DNA from: Candidatus Latescibacterota bacterium
Lineage (GTDB): Bacteria; Latescibacterota; UBA2968; UBA8231
Direction of reading: 5' to 3'
DNA length: 24,217 nt
Assembly (NCBI GenBank): GCA_021295675.1
Contig: JAGWBY010000071.1
Span: 1-24,217, forward strand
Shown here in pieces: positions 7,876-15,497 of this stretch. Position 1 is the first letter of the stretch; every line of letters starts with the position of its first letter. Position numbers and translations under genes: made by a program. Below the pieces are notes generated by a model. That model worked only from the letters and a program-made list of their open reading frames with translations. It made no database searches and was not told the origin of the DNA.

Positions 7876-9012
7876 TTGTACAGCACGGGCGGCACCCCGC
7901 ACTCCGGGGAGTTCAACGATCTGGCTCGTCGAGATCGGGCTGGGGCTGTGGCCGCGGCTTGGCTTGAATCGGGCCGAATCCCCCATGCAGTTCTCATCTG
8001 TGGGGCCGAGGGAACCGGCAAACGACGCTTTGCGCTCGCGTGGGCGCAGGCTCTGTTGTGCATGGGCAGCGGCCCTTCCCCCTGCAATCGTTGCCCGAGC
8101 TGTCGCAAGGTCACTTCGTTCATACATCCCGACCTCCACACCGCATTGCCGCTACCTCCTCGCCGAGGCAAGCAGCGGGTTGCGCTGGCGGACTTGCGCG
8201 AGTCCGTAGTGGAGTACGTTCACGGCGCGGGCGCAGCTATCCCCGGCAATGCCAATATCGCGGTGGAGCACCTGCGCCAGTTGCAAAGGGAGTTGGCGTT
8301 TGCGCCGACGGAATCCCAGCGCAAAGTCGGCCTGATCTTCGCCGCCGAGCGGATGCACCCAGCAGGTGCCAATTCGCTACTCAAGCTCTTGGAAGAACCA
8401 CCGCCCCGGGCTGTCGTCGTGCTGGTTTCGGCTGCACCAGAGCGTCTTTTGCCCACCGTGCTCTCGCGCTGCCAGCGCATGATTTTGAGTCCCTTAGATG
8501 CAGCGACCTTGCGGGCGCAGCTCGAACAAGAGGGCGTGGCTGGGGAGCGTTTGGAACTGGCCGTGCGCATGGGGGCTGGCTCGTTGCAGCAGGCCAAAGA
8601 GGTGGCTGACGGAGCGTTTGACGGAACGCGGCAGTTGGTTGAGTCGTTTCTCTCAGGTGGCTCGGAGCAGCGGGACGAGGTCTATTGGAGCGTCCTCGCG
8701 GAATTGGGGGGGGATCGGGGGCAATTAGAGCGTTTTTTGCAAGTCTGCGGCCTGTATCTGCGGGATCTTTTCCTGTTGGCGCACGGCCAAGGCGCGTCCG
8801 TCGTCCAAGTAGATCGGCGTCTTTATTTGGAAAACCTGCTAGAGAAAATAGACGCTGCCCGAGTCGCCTTGGAAATCGACCGGGCGGCCGAGACCCTAGG
8901 GCACAATGCCAATCCACAGTTGGTGCTGACCGACCTGTGGCGCAGCTTGCGCCGAGGGGGAACAGCACGGATGCCCCCACCCGATCCCAGCTTGGTGAGG
9001 GCGCGACGGTGA
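7876..9012 (+). CDS. holB: DNA polymerase III delta'-like clamp-loader subunit
   Basis: A 378-residue AAA+ clamp-loader protein. LESGRIPHAVLICG leads into a Walker-A-like GAEGTGKR (43-50). A zinc-module pattern of four cysteines (C62, C70, C73, C76) comes next. NSLLKLLEEPPPRAVVVLVS and the SRC motif in LPTVLSRCQRM are hallmarks of delta' and gamma/tau. It lacks the long C-terminal extension of DnaX, and its AERMHPAGANSLLK segment replaces the DEAD-like Walker B, so delta' is the better name. It would help load the sliding clamp during replication. The start is TTG at 7876 behind TAGGGA (7866-7870), as no ATG is suitable. Its stop overlaps the rsmA start as GTGA. The gene name is assigned by homology class, not by unique signature. 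Confidence 0.85.
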   Translation: MYSTGGTPHSGEFNDLARRDRAGAVAAAWLESGRIPHAVLICGAEGTGKRRFALAWAQALLCMGSGPSPCNRCPSCRKVTSFIHPDLHTALPLPPRRGKQRVALADLRESVVEYVHGAGAAIPGNANIAVEHLRQLQRELAFAPTESQRKVGLIFAAERMHPAGANSLLKLLEEPPPRAVVVLVSAAPERLLPTVLSRCQRMILSPLDAATLRAQLEQEGVAGERLELAVRMGAGSLQQAKEVADGAFDGTRQLVESFLSGGSEQRDEVYWSVLAELGGDRGQLERFLQVCGLYLRDLFLLAHGQGASVVQVDRRLYLENLLEKIDAARVALEIDRAAETLGHNANPQLVLTDLWRSLRRGGTARMPPPDPSLVRARR

Positions 9013-9836
9013 TAAACGCCCACCGACCGCGGTTGCGCTTTGCCCAGCATTTCCTCGTCGCCCGAGGTGTCATAGAGGCCATTGCTGGGCTAGTGCGCCC
9101 GGCCGCTGGTGAGGTGGTAGTAGAGATTGGCCCAGGCCGGGGCGCGTTGACTGAAGTGCTGCTCGCTGCTGTGGATCGCCTAGTGGCTGTGGAAATTGAC
9201 CGCGACTTGGTGGCCTTGCTGCGCGCACGCCAAGATGCGCGCAAGTTGCGCTTGATCGAAGGAGATATTCTGCAAGTCGATCTCGGGGAGGTCCTGCGGG
9301 AAGCGGGCGGGTACCGCCTGCTGATCGTCGGCAATCTTCCCTACAACATCACCGCTCCACTGATCTTTCACCTGCTCGCTCACGCCGATTGTATCAGTCG
9401 TGCCATTGTCATGGTCCAACGCGAAGTAGCTCGGCGCTTGGTCGCCAGCCCCGGCTCAAAGGATTACAGCCTGTTGTCGGTGCTAGTGGCCATGCGCGCC
9501 GAGGTGGAGATGCGTTTGCAGGTGGAACGCGATTGCTTCCGGCCCGTGCCGGCCGTGGATTCGTCCGTAGTCGAGTTTCGCTTCGCCCCCAAGCCCCGCT
9601 ACGCAGTACAGGACGCGGACTGCTTCAACCGCTTGGTGCGCCGAGCCTTTGGTCAGCGGCGCAAGATGCTGCGCAATTCGCTCCTCGGTCTCAATCCCGC
9701 GGGCGGGCGGCCTTGGCTAGAAACGCTGGGCCAGCAGGCGGGGATCGAACTAACGCGCCGCCCAGAGGAATTGTCGCTAGAGGAATTCATCCGGCTGAGC
9801 GACGCCTGCTCGCATTTGGGAAAGGATAGGCCGTGA
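9009..9836 (+). CDS. rsmA: 16S rRNA (adenine1518/1519-N6)-dimethyltransferase RsmA/KsgA
   Basis: A 275-residue SAM-dependent rRNA methyltransferase that dimethylates two adjacent adenines near the 3' end of 16S rRNA late in small-subunit assembly. The N-terminal LRFAQHFLV matches the family's KKSLGQNFL region. The SAM motif EIGPGRGALT begins at residue 39, acidic VEIDRDL (61-67) follows, and the target-adenine motif NLPYNI is at 109-114. FRPVPAVDSSVV and the C-terminal helical domain complete it. The longer open frame running back to 8685 is a shadow over holB. The GTG at 9009 is the family-consistent start and overlaps the holB stop by four bases. The next gene overlaps its stop likewise (GTGA). 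Confidence 0.95.
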   Translation: MINAHRPRLRFAQHFLVARGVIEAIAGLVRPAAGEVVVEIGPGRGALTEVLLAAVDRLVAVEIDRDLVALLRARQDARKLRLIEGDILQVDLGEVLREAGGYRLLIVGNLPYNITAPLIFHLLAHADCISRAIVMVQREVARRLVASPGSKDYSLLSVLVAMRAEVEMRLQVERDCFRPVPAVDSSVVEFRFAPKPRYAVQDADCFNRLVRRAFGQRRKMLRNSLLGLNPAGGRPWLETLGQQAGIELTRRPEELSLEEFIRLSDACSHLGKDRP

Positions 9837-11800
9837 AGCCGGTCTTGTGGTACGCGAGTTGGCTGGTGTTGGTCGCATGGACGACGACCGATGCGCAGTA
9901 CAAGCTCAGCTTCAGCCGTTCCAGTTCCCGAACCTCTTGGAATCATTCGTTTCCTAGCTGGAGTTACTCGACGCCCGTGCGGTTCTCGGCGGTGGGGGAC
10001 TCGACCTCCAAGCTGACGATTAACGCAAACGCGAGAATGGGGTTTAGCCTCGACGATCGCAGTACCGGCAAGAGCTGGCAGGACAATGCCTCGGGTCGAT
10101 CTTCGGTCAACTATCCCATTCTCGGCCCAAAGGCCACTATCAGCCTTGGTGCCAGCATGAGCACGCGCAACGTAACGCTGCACAAGCAGAAGACGCGCAG
10201 TCAGTCCTTTAACTTTGGATTTAGGTCCAAGCCGTTGAGCAGCGGTCCATATAGGAGCCTGAGTGCCAACCTGACCCCGAGTCTAATCACGGCCACCCGC
10301 GCTAGCCGCGCCAGCCTCGACAGCACCATCAAGGAGACCGGGATCCGCTACAATGCTTCGCTGCGGGTCTCGCCCGACATTGAGATTGCGGACAAGAAGC
10401 TGAGCAACTCGATTTCGCTGAGCAAAACAGACGATACGCTCGAGCACAACAAGGATCGCAGCGAGCGGCTGAGCGGCAATGTGAGCTATACTTTTCCCGG
10501 CGATGTGCGCGTCGGCCTGAGTATGTCTGAAAACCGCTCTCAAAGGGGCCTCTCGCGCCGCGCCATCAGCGAGGCTACAGTCGGCGAGGCTGTGATGCGC
10601 GACACAGTGGTCAGCGCCGAGTTGGCGGAAACGCGCGGCACTAGCCTTTCCTCCAACGTGGAGTTTGATCTAGGGCGCTTTAAAATAAAAAACCGCGCCT
10701 CGTACAGTCAGAACGAGCACACCAACACCGCCAACGCGATCCAGGATTTAGACAACCGCTTCTTTGGCAAGGATCGCCTCGGCGAGAACTTTAGCTGGGA
10801 CGCGTCCCTTTCGGGCAAGCTGGTCGAGAAGCTGGTTCTCAACACCAGCGTCCGCTTCAAAGGCAGCGACGTGCGTCGGCTGGCAGTGCGGGTGCCCGAT
10901 ACCAGCCTTTGCGATAGCCACTTCACGCGCTCGGCAGACGGAACGTGCCGCGATCCAAGCTCCGACGAGATCAATCGCAATCTCTTTCTCAACGGCTCTC
11001 TCAACTGGCCCCTAACCGAAGGGCACTCGCTGCGGTTGGCGACCTTTGGCGAGATCAAACGCTCGGAAAATCCAGGGGATCGCAAGCAGGACCGCGACAC
11101 CTTCAACAACAGTGTGAGCCTCAGCTATGACGGCACCCTGCGCTCGGGAGCCAAGCTCAGCGTTGACCTCAAAAACAGCTTTTTGCATCGCGTGAACCTG
11201 CACGCCACCCGCGCCGTAGATAACTCGCGCAACCGCGACATTTCGCTCAATATCGGCACCAATTACGAGCGCTTGGGCGCGTCCTTTTCGCACCGATTCA
11301 GCGTCTCTGCGAGGCGCATCATTTACGATTTTGATCGCCAAGTCAATCGCCGCGAGTCGTCGCGCAAAAGCAATATCCGCCGCGGCTGGAGCATGGCGCA
11401 CTCGCTGCGGCGCAAGGTACTCGACGACCTTGCGCTCAATGCGCGCTACAACTATTCGGCCAACGATGACGGCACCTTGATTTTAGAAAACGGTGCCCAG
11501 ATTGTCGAAGAGGAAAACGCCAGATACACTCTTCAATTCGGCATGACCTACTCGCCTAGTACTGACTACTCGTTCGGCGCAACCTACACCTACAAGCTCG
11601 ACCGCCAGTGGGATTACGAATACTCCACGCTTGATCAGTCGCGTTCCCTCAACCGCCGCAACAAACACCGGACTCTGGCGGCGAACTTTAACTACAATCC
11701 GGCCGGCAGCGACAACAAGCTCAGCTTGCGCGGCAGCCGCAGTCGCCAGCGCAGCGGCACGTTTAACAGCTTGAACGTCACCTATACGCGAACGTTGTAA
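9833..11800 (+). CDS. Unrecognised exported protein, putative outer-membrane beta-barrel
   Basis: A 655-residue protein I do not recognise. The start GTG overlaps the rsmA stop by four bases. Residues 1-21 form a signal peptide (KPVLWYASWLVLVAWTTTDA, likely cut before QYKLSF). The rest is rich in serine, asparagine and arginine, with alternating polar/hydrophobic strands such as KLTINANARMGFSL, ATISLGASMS, GNVSYTFPGDVRVGLSMS and ARYTLQFGMTYSPS. It ends in LNVTYTRTL, as barrel proteins often do with an aromatic-containing last strand. Only one short stretch around 350-365 contains cysteines. The pattern suggests an outer-membrane barrel of many strands without a plug or POTRA domain. Function is unknown; linkage to rsmA gives no clear hint. 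A lineage-specific OMP is the best guess. Confidence 0.7.
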   Translation: MKPVLWYASWLVLVAWTTTDAQYKLSFSRSSSRTSWNHSFPSWSYSTPVRFSAVGDSTSKLTINANARMGFSLDDRSTGKSWQDNASGRSSVNYPILGPKATISLGASMSTRNVTLHKQKTRSQSFNFGFRSKPLSSGPYRSLSANLTPSLITATRASRASLDSTIKETGIRYNASLRVSPDIEIADKKLSNSISLSKTDDTLEHNKDRSERLSGNVSYTFPGDVRVGLSMSENRSQRGLSRRAISEATVGEAVMRDTVVSAELAETRGTSLSSNVEFDLGRFKIKNRASYSQNEHTNTANAIQDLDNRFFGKDRLGENFSWDASLSGKLVEKLVLNTSVRFKGSDVRRLAVRVPDTSLCDSHFTRSADGTCRDPSSDEINRNLFLNGSLNWPLTEGHSLRLATFGEIKRSENPGDRKQDRDTFNNSVSLSYDGTLRSGAKLSVDLKNSFLHRVNLHATRAVDNSRNRDISLNIGTNYERLGASFSHRFSVSARRIIYDFDRQVNRRESSRKSNIRRGWSMAHSLRRKVLDDLALNARYNYSANDDGTLILENGAQIVEEENARYTLQFGMTYSPSTDYSFGATYTYKLDRQWDYEYSTLDQSRSLNRRNKHRTLAANFNYNPAGSDNKLSLRGSRSRQRSGTFNSLNVTYTRTL

Positions 11801-11812
11801 TCGCTCAACACT

Positions 11813-11842
11813 GGTAACGGTTTCGCCGTGGTGTTACCTTAA
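11813..11842 (+). terminator. Possible weak terminator hairpin before ilvE
   Basis: GGTAAC (11813-11818) can pair with GTTACC (11833-11838), and inner GG/CC pairs flank TTTCG. The following TTAATTATT is only partly T-rich, so this is a weak candidate. It lies in the 75-base gap between the barrel gene and ilvE. Confidence 0.35.
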
Positions 11843-11875
11843 TTATTCGCATACTTGTCCAAGGAGATTTTCTAC

Positions 11876-12796
11876 ATGCCCCTGCCTAAATGCGATAAAA
11901 TCTGGTTCAATGGCCAATTGGTAGATTGGGACGACGCCAAAATTCACGTGCTCTCCCACGTAGTACACTATGGTTCGAGCGTCTTTGAAGGCATTCGCTG
12001 TTACAAGACCGCGAAAGGCTCGGCCGTATTCCGCCTCGACGAGCACGTCAACAGGTTATTTGATTCCGCCAAAATCTACCGCATGGACATTCCCCATACG
12101 CGGGAGGAAATCAAAGAGGCCATCCTCGAGACGATTCGCGCCAATAAACTCGCGGCCTGCTATATCCGCCCGGTTGTCTTCCGCGGCTATGAGAACTTGG
12201 GAGTCGATCCGATGGGATGCCCAGTTGATGTAGTGATCGCCGTGTGGGAATGGGGAGAGTACCTCGGAGAGGCGGCACTCAAAAACGGCGTTTCGGTCTG
12301 CACCTCGTCGTGGAATCGCATGGCCCCGAACACGTTTCCCGCTTTGGCCAAGGCCGGCGGCAACTACCTCAACTCGCAGCTTGTGAGGATCGAAGCCAAT
12401 ACGAATGGCTATGACGAGGGTATTGTCTTGGGAACGGATGGGTTGGTGAGCGAGGGCAGCGGCGAGAATATCTTTGTCATTAAGAACGGCTCGATCTACA
12501 CGCCCGAGCCGTGTTTTGCCATCCTGCCGGGCATCACTCGTCACACCGCCATTACCCTGATACGCGATTTGGGGATGCGAGTCGAGCAGCGCGGTATTCC
12601 GCGCGAATTCCTCTACATCGCCGACGAAGTGTTTTTCACCGGCACAGCCGCCGAAATCACGCCAATCCGCGCCATAGACCAAGTGCAGATCGGCTGTGGG
12701 AAATGCGGCCCGATCACCGCGCAGATACAAGATGCCTTTTTCGCCGTGGTGCGCGTCGGAGTCGAGGATCAGCACGGATGGTTGACCTTCGTGTGA
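11876..12796 (+). CDS. ilvE: Branched-chain amino acid aminotransferase
   Basis: A 306-residue class-IV PLP aminotransferase that interconverts leucine, isoleucine and valine with their 2-oxo acids using glutamate/2-oxoglutarate. Hallmarks: [13 protein letters not shown] near residue 31, the PLP lysine K159 in [36 protein letters not shown] and [16 protein letters not shown]. The same lysine position and surrounding residues match E. coli IlvE. The ATG at 11876 is chosen over an upstream in-frame TTG (11855) because AAGGAG (11861-11866) precedes it with nine bases' spacing. It stands alone among unrelated genes; no other isoleucine/valine biosynthesis genes are in the window. Confidence 0.95.
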   Translation: MPLPKCDKIWFNGQLVDWDDAKIHVLSHVVHYGSSVFEGIRCYKTAKGSAVFRLDEHVNRLFDSAKIYRMDIPHTREEIKEAILETIRANKLAACYIRPVVFRGYENLGVDPMGCPVDVVIAVWEWGEYLGEAALKNGVSVCTSSWNRMAPNTFPALAKAGGNYLNSQLVRIEANTNGYDEGIVLGTDGLVSEGSGENIFVIKNGSIYTPEPCFAILPGITRHTAITLIRDLGMRVEQRGIPREFLYIADEVFFTGTAAEITPIRAIDQVQIGCGKCGPITAQIQDAFFAVVRVGVEDQHGWLTFV

Positions 12797-12831
12797 TGGC
12801 TTTGGTATAGCTTTAGTACAAAGGGGAGAAT

Positions 12832-14664
12832 ATGTCGAAAGTTAGAATATCCATAGTGGCCGCTTGGTTGGCCATCTGTGTCGTCGGCCATGCCGCCGCT
12901 GAAGAAGCGTGGGAAGTAGTGCAGGAAATTCTCACGAGTACCAAGGATATCGTCGTACTCGACGGCACCGAGAAGGTGTCGTTGCGCTACGAGGGAGGAA
13001 AAGAACCAACCCACGGCGACTGGATGGTGCGCCACATGCTGTCCGATCCCGAGAAACTCAACCCGTACACCGCCAACGATGCCGGTGCTGGCACGGTCTT
13101 GGATTACGTATTTGAAAGCCTGCTCGACGCCGACTTGGATCCACCCTACGCGTTCAGAGGGCTAGTCGCCAAAGGCTACCCGGAGATTTCCGCGGACAAG
13201 CTCACCTATACGTTTGAGCTGCGCGACGGGGTTTACTTCTCAGACGGCAAGCCGCTGACGGCAGCGGACGTCGTCTTCAGCATGAAGGTCATCCACAATC
13301 CCCGCGTGCTAGCACCGCATCTGCGCAACTACTACGCCGCCGTCGAAGCGGTACAACAGGTAGGGGCGAACAAGGTTAGCTTTCTGTGCGACAAGCCCTA
13401 TTTCCGCAACGATATGATGTTGGGTGGACTCAGTATTCTACCTAAGCACTTTTACGATCCAGAGGGTTTGCTGGATCTGATCGAGGTCAAGAGTTTAGTG
13501 GATGGCTCTTGGGAGGAAGGGCCACACAAAGATCGAGTCGAGCGCTTTGCCGAACAATTCAATCAAAATTTCAACCGCAAGGTACTAGGTTCGGGGCCAT
13601 ATATAATCGAAGATCCAGAGCGCGACTTGGTTACCCAGCAGAAAGTTGTGCTGACGCGGAATGAAAACTACTGGGGTCGGGATGTGGAAGGGCTACTGCC
13701 ACCTGGATTTGTCGATAAGATCGTCTTTAACATCATCAACAATACCGACGCGGCATTCATCGAGTTGACCAACGGCAACCTCGACTACCACGCTATGCGC
13801 CCGTTGGAATTTAAGGAAAAGAGTTGGTCAGAAGACTTCAACCGCCGCTTCCTCAAAGGCGTTAGCTACGCCGGTGGATATATGTACATCGGCTGGAACA
13901 ACAACCATCCGATTTTTGGCGACAAGCGGGTGCGCCAAGCCATGACCCATCTGACCGACCGCGAGGGCATGGTCGAAAACATCATGTTCGGCCTAGCCGA
14001 GACGGTGGAGGGGCCGATCCACAAGTTTCGCCCCGAATACAACCACGACCTCGCGCCGTACGCGTATGATCCCGATCGCGCCCTCGATCTGCTGGCGGAA
14101 GCTGGCTGGGAGGACGCCGACGAGGACGGCATCCTCGACAAGACCATCGATAGGGAGCTAGTGCCATTCCGCTTTGAGATTTTGATCAATTCGGGCAACC
14201 AGACCCGCAAAGACATCGCCCTAACTTTGCAATACGAGTTGCAGGATATTGGCATAGACTGCCAAGTGCGCGAGTTAGACTGGTCGATTTTTTTGCAGAA
14301 GGTCCGCGGCAAGAATTTTGACGCCATGGTGCTGGGCTGGACCGGCAATGTGCAGTTCGCGCCCGACGGTTACCAGATCTGGCATTCCTCCCAGACCGTA
14401 GAAAACGGCTCCAACGCGATAAGCTTCATCAACGCCGAGGTTGATCAAATTTTAGAGGACTACCGCCGCGAGTTCGATATGGAAAGGCGCATCGCACTCT
14501 ACCAGCGCTTCCAAGAAATCCTGCACGAGGAACAGCCCTATACCTTCCTGTGGAAGCCGCGCACTGCCCGAGCCTATAGTCGGCGCTTTAGTGGCGTCAC
14601 TTGGTATCCCCCCGGCGTCCGCTTGCAAGACTGGTGGGTCGCGCAGGAAGCGCAGATGTACTAA
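12832..14664 (+). CDS. ABC transporter substrate-binding protein, family 5 (peptide/oligopeptide type)
   Basis: A 610-residue extracytoplasmic solute-binding protein. Residues 1-23 are a signal peptide ending VVGHAAA before EEAWE; a cysteine at 16 (LAIC) is not a good lipobox. The family-5 core is evident: LNPYTANDAGAGTVLDYVFESLL, the YTFELRDGVYFSDGKPLTA signature (SBP_bac_5), GSGPYII near the middle, IGWNNNHPIFGDKRVRQAM, and DAMVLGWTG. Family members deliver oligopeptides, nickel or other ligands to Opp/Dpp-type permeases. No permease or ATPase of that system is adjacent, so the ligand cannot be inferred. The start is supported by AAAGGGGAG just upstream of ATG 12832. The 35-base gap before it shows no clear promoter. 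Confidence 0.9.
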   Translation: MSKVRISIVAAWLAICVVGHAAAEEAWEVVQEILTSTKDIVVLDGTEKVSLRYEGGKEPTHGDWMVRHMLSDPEKLNPYTANDAGAGTVLDYVFESLLDADLDPPYAFRGLVAKGYPEISADKLTYTFELRDGVYFSDGKPLTAADVVFSMKVIHNPRVLAPHLRNYYAAVEAVQQVGANKVSFLCDKPYFRNDMMLGGLSILPKHFYDPEGLLDLIEVKSLVDGSWEEGPHKDRVERFAEQFNQNFNRKVLGSGPYIIEDPERDLVTQQKVVLTRNENYWGRDVEGLLPPGFVDKIVFNIINNTDAAFIELTNGNLDYHAMRPLEFKEKSWSEDFNRRFLKGVSYAGGYMYIGWNNNHPIFGDKRVRQAMTHLTDREGMVENIMFGLAETVEGPIHKFRPEYNHDLAPYAYDPDRALDLLAEAGWEDADEDGILDKTIDRELVPFRFEILINSGNQTRKDIALTLQYELQDIGIDCQVRELDWSIFLQKVRGKNFDAMVLGWTGNVQFAPDGYQIWHSSQTVENGSNAISFINAEVDQILEDYRREFDMERRIALYQRFQEILHEEQPYTFLWKPRTARAYSRRFSGVTWYPPGVRLQDWWVAQEAQMY

Positions 14665-14674
14665 GGGCACGTCT

Positions 14675-15091
14675 GTGTCCTCCGCAGACGCCCTCCGCTG
14701 GGAAAGTCACCCCCTGCGCCGGGAGCGGCCGGCAAAGTCGATACTGCTGGTCGCGCTCATCATCGCTTCTTCAGCGGCCGCAGCTTTCGGTTTTGAGCAT
14801 TGGTTTTATGGGGTGTTTTCCCTAGGAGCCTTGACCGCCTCGCTGTCGCGCTATTTCTTTGCTACGCGCTACGCGCTCGACGGCGCAGGGATAAGCAGCG
14901 AACATCTCGGCCTTAAACAGCGCCGTTCTTGGGCGGAGTTCCGTCGAGCAGACGAGCATCGGGACGGCATTTTTTTGCGTCCGTCCGCCCGCCCGGGTCG
15001 GTTGGATTCTTTTCGCGGCGTTTTTTTGCGGTTTGATCAAAACCGCGAAGAAGTCGCGCGCTTCGTCCGGTGCCATGTTCCAAGTCAATAG
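14675..15091 (+). CDS. Small membrane protein with PH-like C-terminal domain
   Basis: A 138-residue protein without a confident family assignment. A basic N-terminus (LRRERPAKS) is followed by two closely spaced hydrophobic helices (LLVALIIASSAAAAFGF and FYGVFSLGALTASLSRYFF). The soluble tail reads TRYALDGAGISSEHLGLKQRRSWAEFRRADEH, then GIFLRPS and a final VARFVRCHV. The order of two helices, then Y-x-L-x-x-x-G-I-x and a RSWAEF-like segment, resembles bacterial PH-domain (YdbT/DUF304-like) membrane proteins; this is inference. The GTG at 14675, with AAGGG just before it, is preferred to the longer frame that overlaps the substrate-binding gene. It ends overlapping the next gene and appears to open the long downstream run of genes. 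Confidence 0.6.
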   Translation: MSSADALRWESHPLRRERPAKSILLVALIIASSAAAAFGFEHWFYGVFSLGALTASLSRYFFATRYALDGAGISSEHLGLKQRRSWAEFRRADEHRDGIFLRPSARPGRLDSFRGVFLRFDQNREEVARFVRCHVPSQ

Positions 15092-15410
15092 CTTAAAAGC
15101 GCGGTGGCGACACGCGTTTGCCCTCGAAGACCCGGAGGCGGGTTGGTCTGAGGACGAGTGCACGCTCGCTGAGCGGCTGGCTGAGTTTGTCGTAGCTCGC
15201 CGCATGGGAGCAGCCGCGTCCATGGCGTTGGAGGCTTGCCGTCCCCTCAACTTTTTGGGCAGCCAAGCCCTGACCTTTTTGGCCCCGTTTGCCACGCTGG
15301 TTTTTTCGCGCGATGAGTACCAGCGCTTTACGCGCATGTTGGAGCGACGCCAGAGCATAGACTTGCTCGCGGAGGCCATTGCCCAGCGCGAAAGCCAAAA
15401 GCATGGATGA
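15075..15410 (+). CDS. Conserved-looking 111-residue protein upstream of the MutL-like ATPase
   Basis: A 111-residue soluble, mostly helical protein of unknown function. The notable block is ALEACRPLNFLGSQALTF followed by LAPFATLVFSRDEYQRFTRM and LERRQSIDLLAEAI. I recall similar small proteins with an LNFxGSQA segment and a closing ERRxxIxxLxxxIE helix in candidate-phylum genomes, but cannot name a family. The ATG at 15075 overlaps the preceding gene by 17 bases, and its stop overlaps the next start (ATG 15403), so it is translationally embedded in the cluster. A membrane-peripheral or partner role to the ATPase is only a guess. Confidence 0.6.
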   Translation: MFQVNSLKARWRHAFALEDPEAGWSEDECTLAERLAEFVVARRMGAAASMALEACRPLNFLGSQALTFLAPFATLVFSRDEYQRFTRMLERRQSIDLLAEAIAQRESQKHG

Positions 15411-15497
15411 CCTCAATGTAGTTATCGCCACGGACTGCGGCAGTACGACGACCAAGGCGATCCTGATCGAAAAGAAGGACGAAGGGTATCGCCAGAC
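15403..15497 (+). CDS. Glutamate mutase L-like (MutL) ASKHA ATPase, N-terminal part
   Basis: The first 30 residues of a MutL/GlmL-like protein. VVIATDCGSTTTKAILIEK carries the phosphate-1 motif of the actin/Hsp70/sugar-kinase fold (D11). After DEGYR the family continues with a stretch like LVVRGEAPxTVEAPFEDV. Here the bases for most of LVVRGEAP are missing and the frame changes at about 15493. Counting against the remembered family pattern gives a loss of 22 bases. The original frame runs out of homology and stops at 15700-15702. The start ATG overlaps the stop of the preceding 111-residue gene. In glutamate-fermenting clostridia, MutL/GlmL accompanies adenosylcobalamin glutamate mutase; no mutase subunit is present here. 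Confidence 0.82.

Noticed and set aside
8685..9008. Extended N-terminus for rsmA
   Set aside because: The extra 108 residues are a shadow of holB; GTG 9009 gives the family-consistent N-terminus.
8381..9334. A 317-residue open frame on the minus strand
   Set aside because: It is a low-complexity Arg/Pro/Ser-rich shadow antisense to holB and rsmA, both of which have clear motifs.
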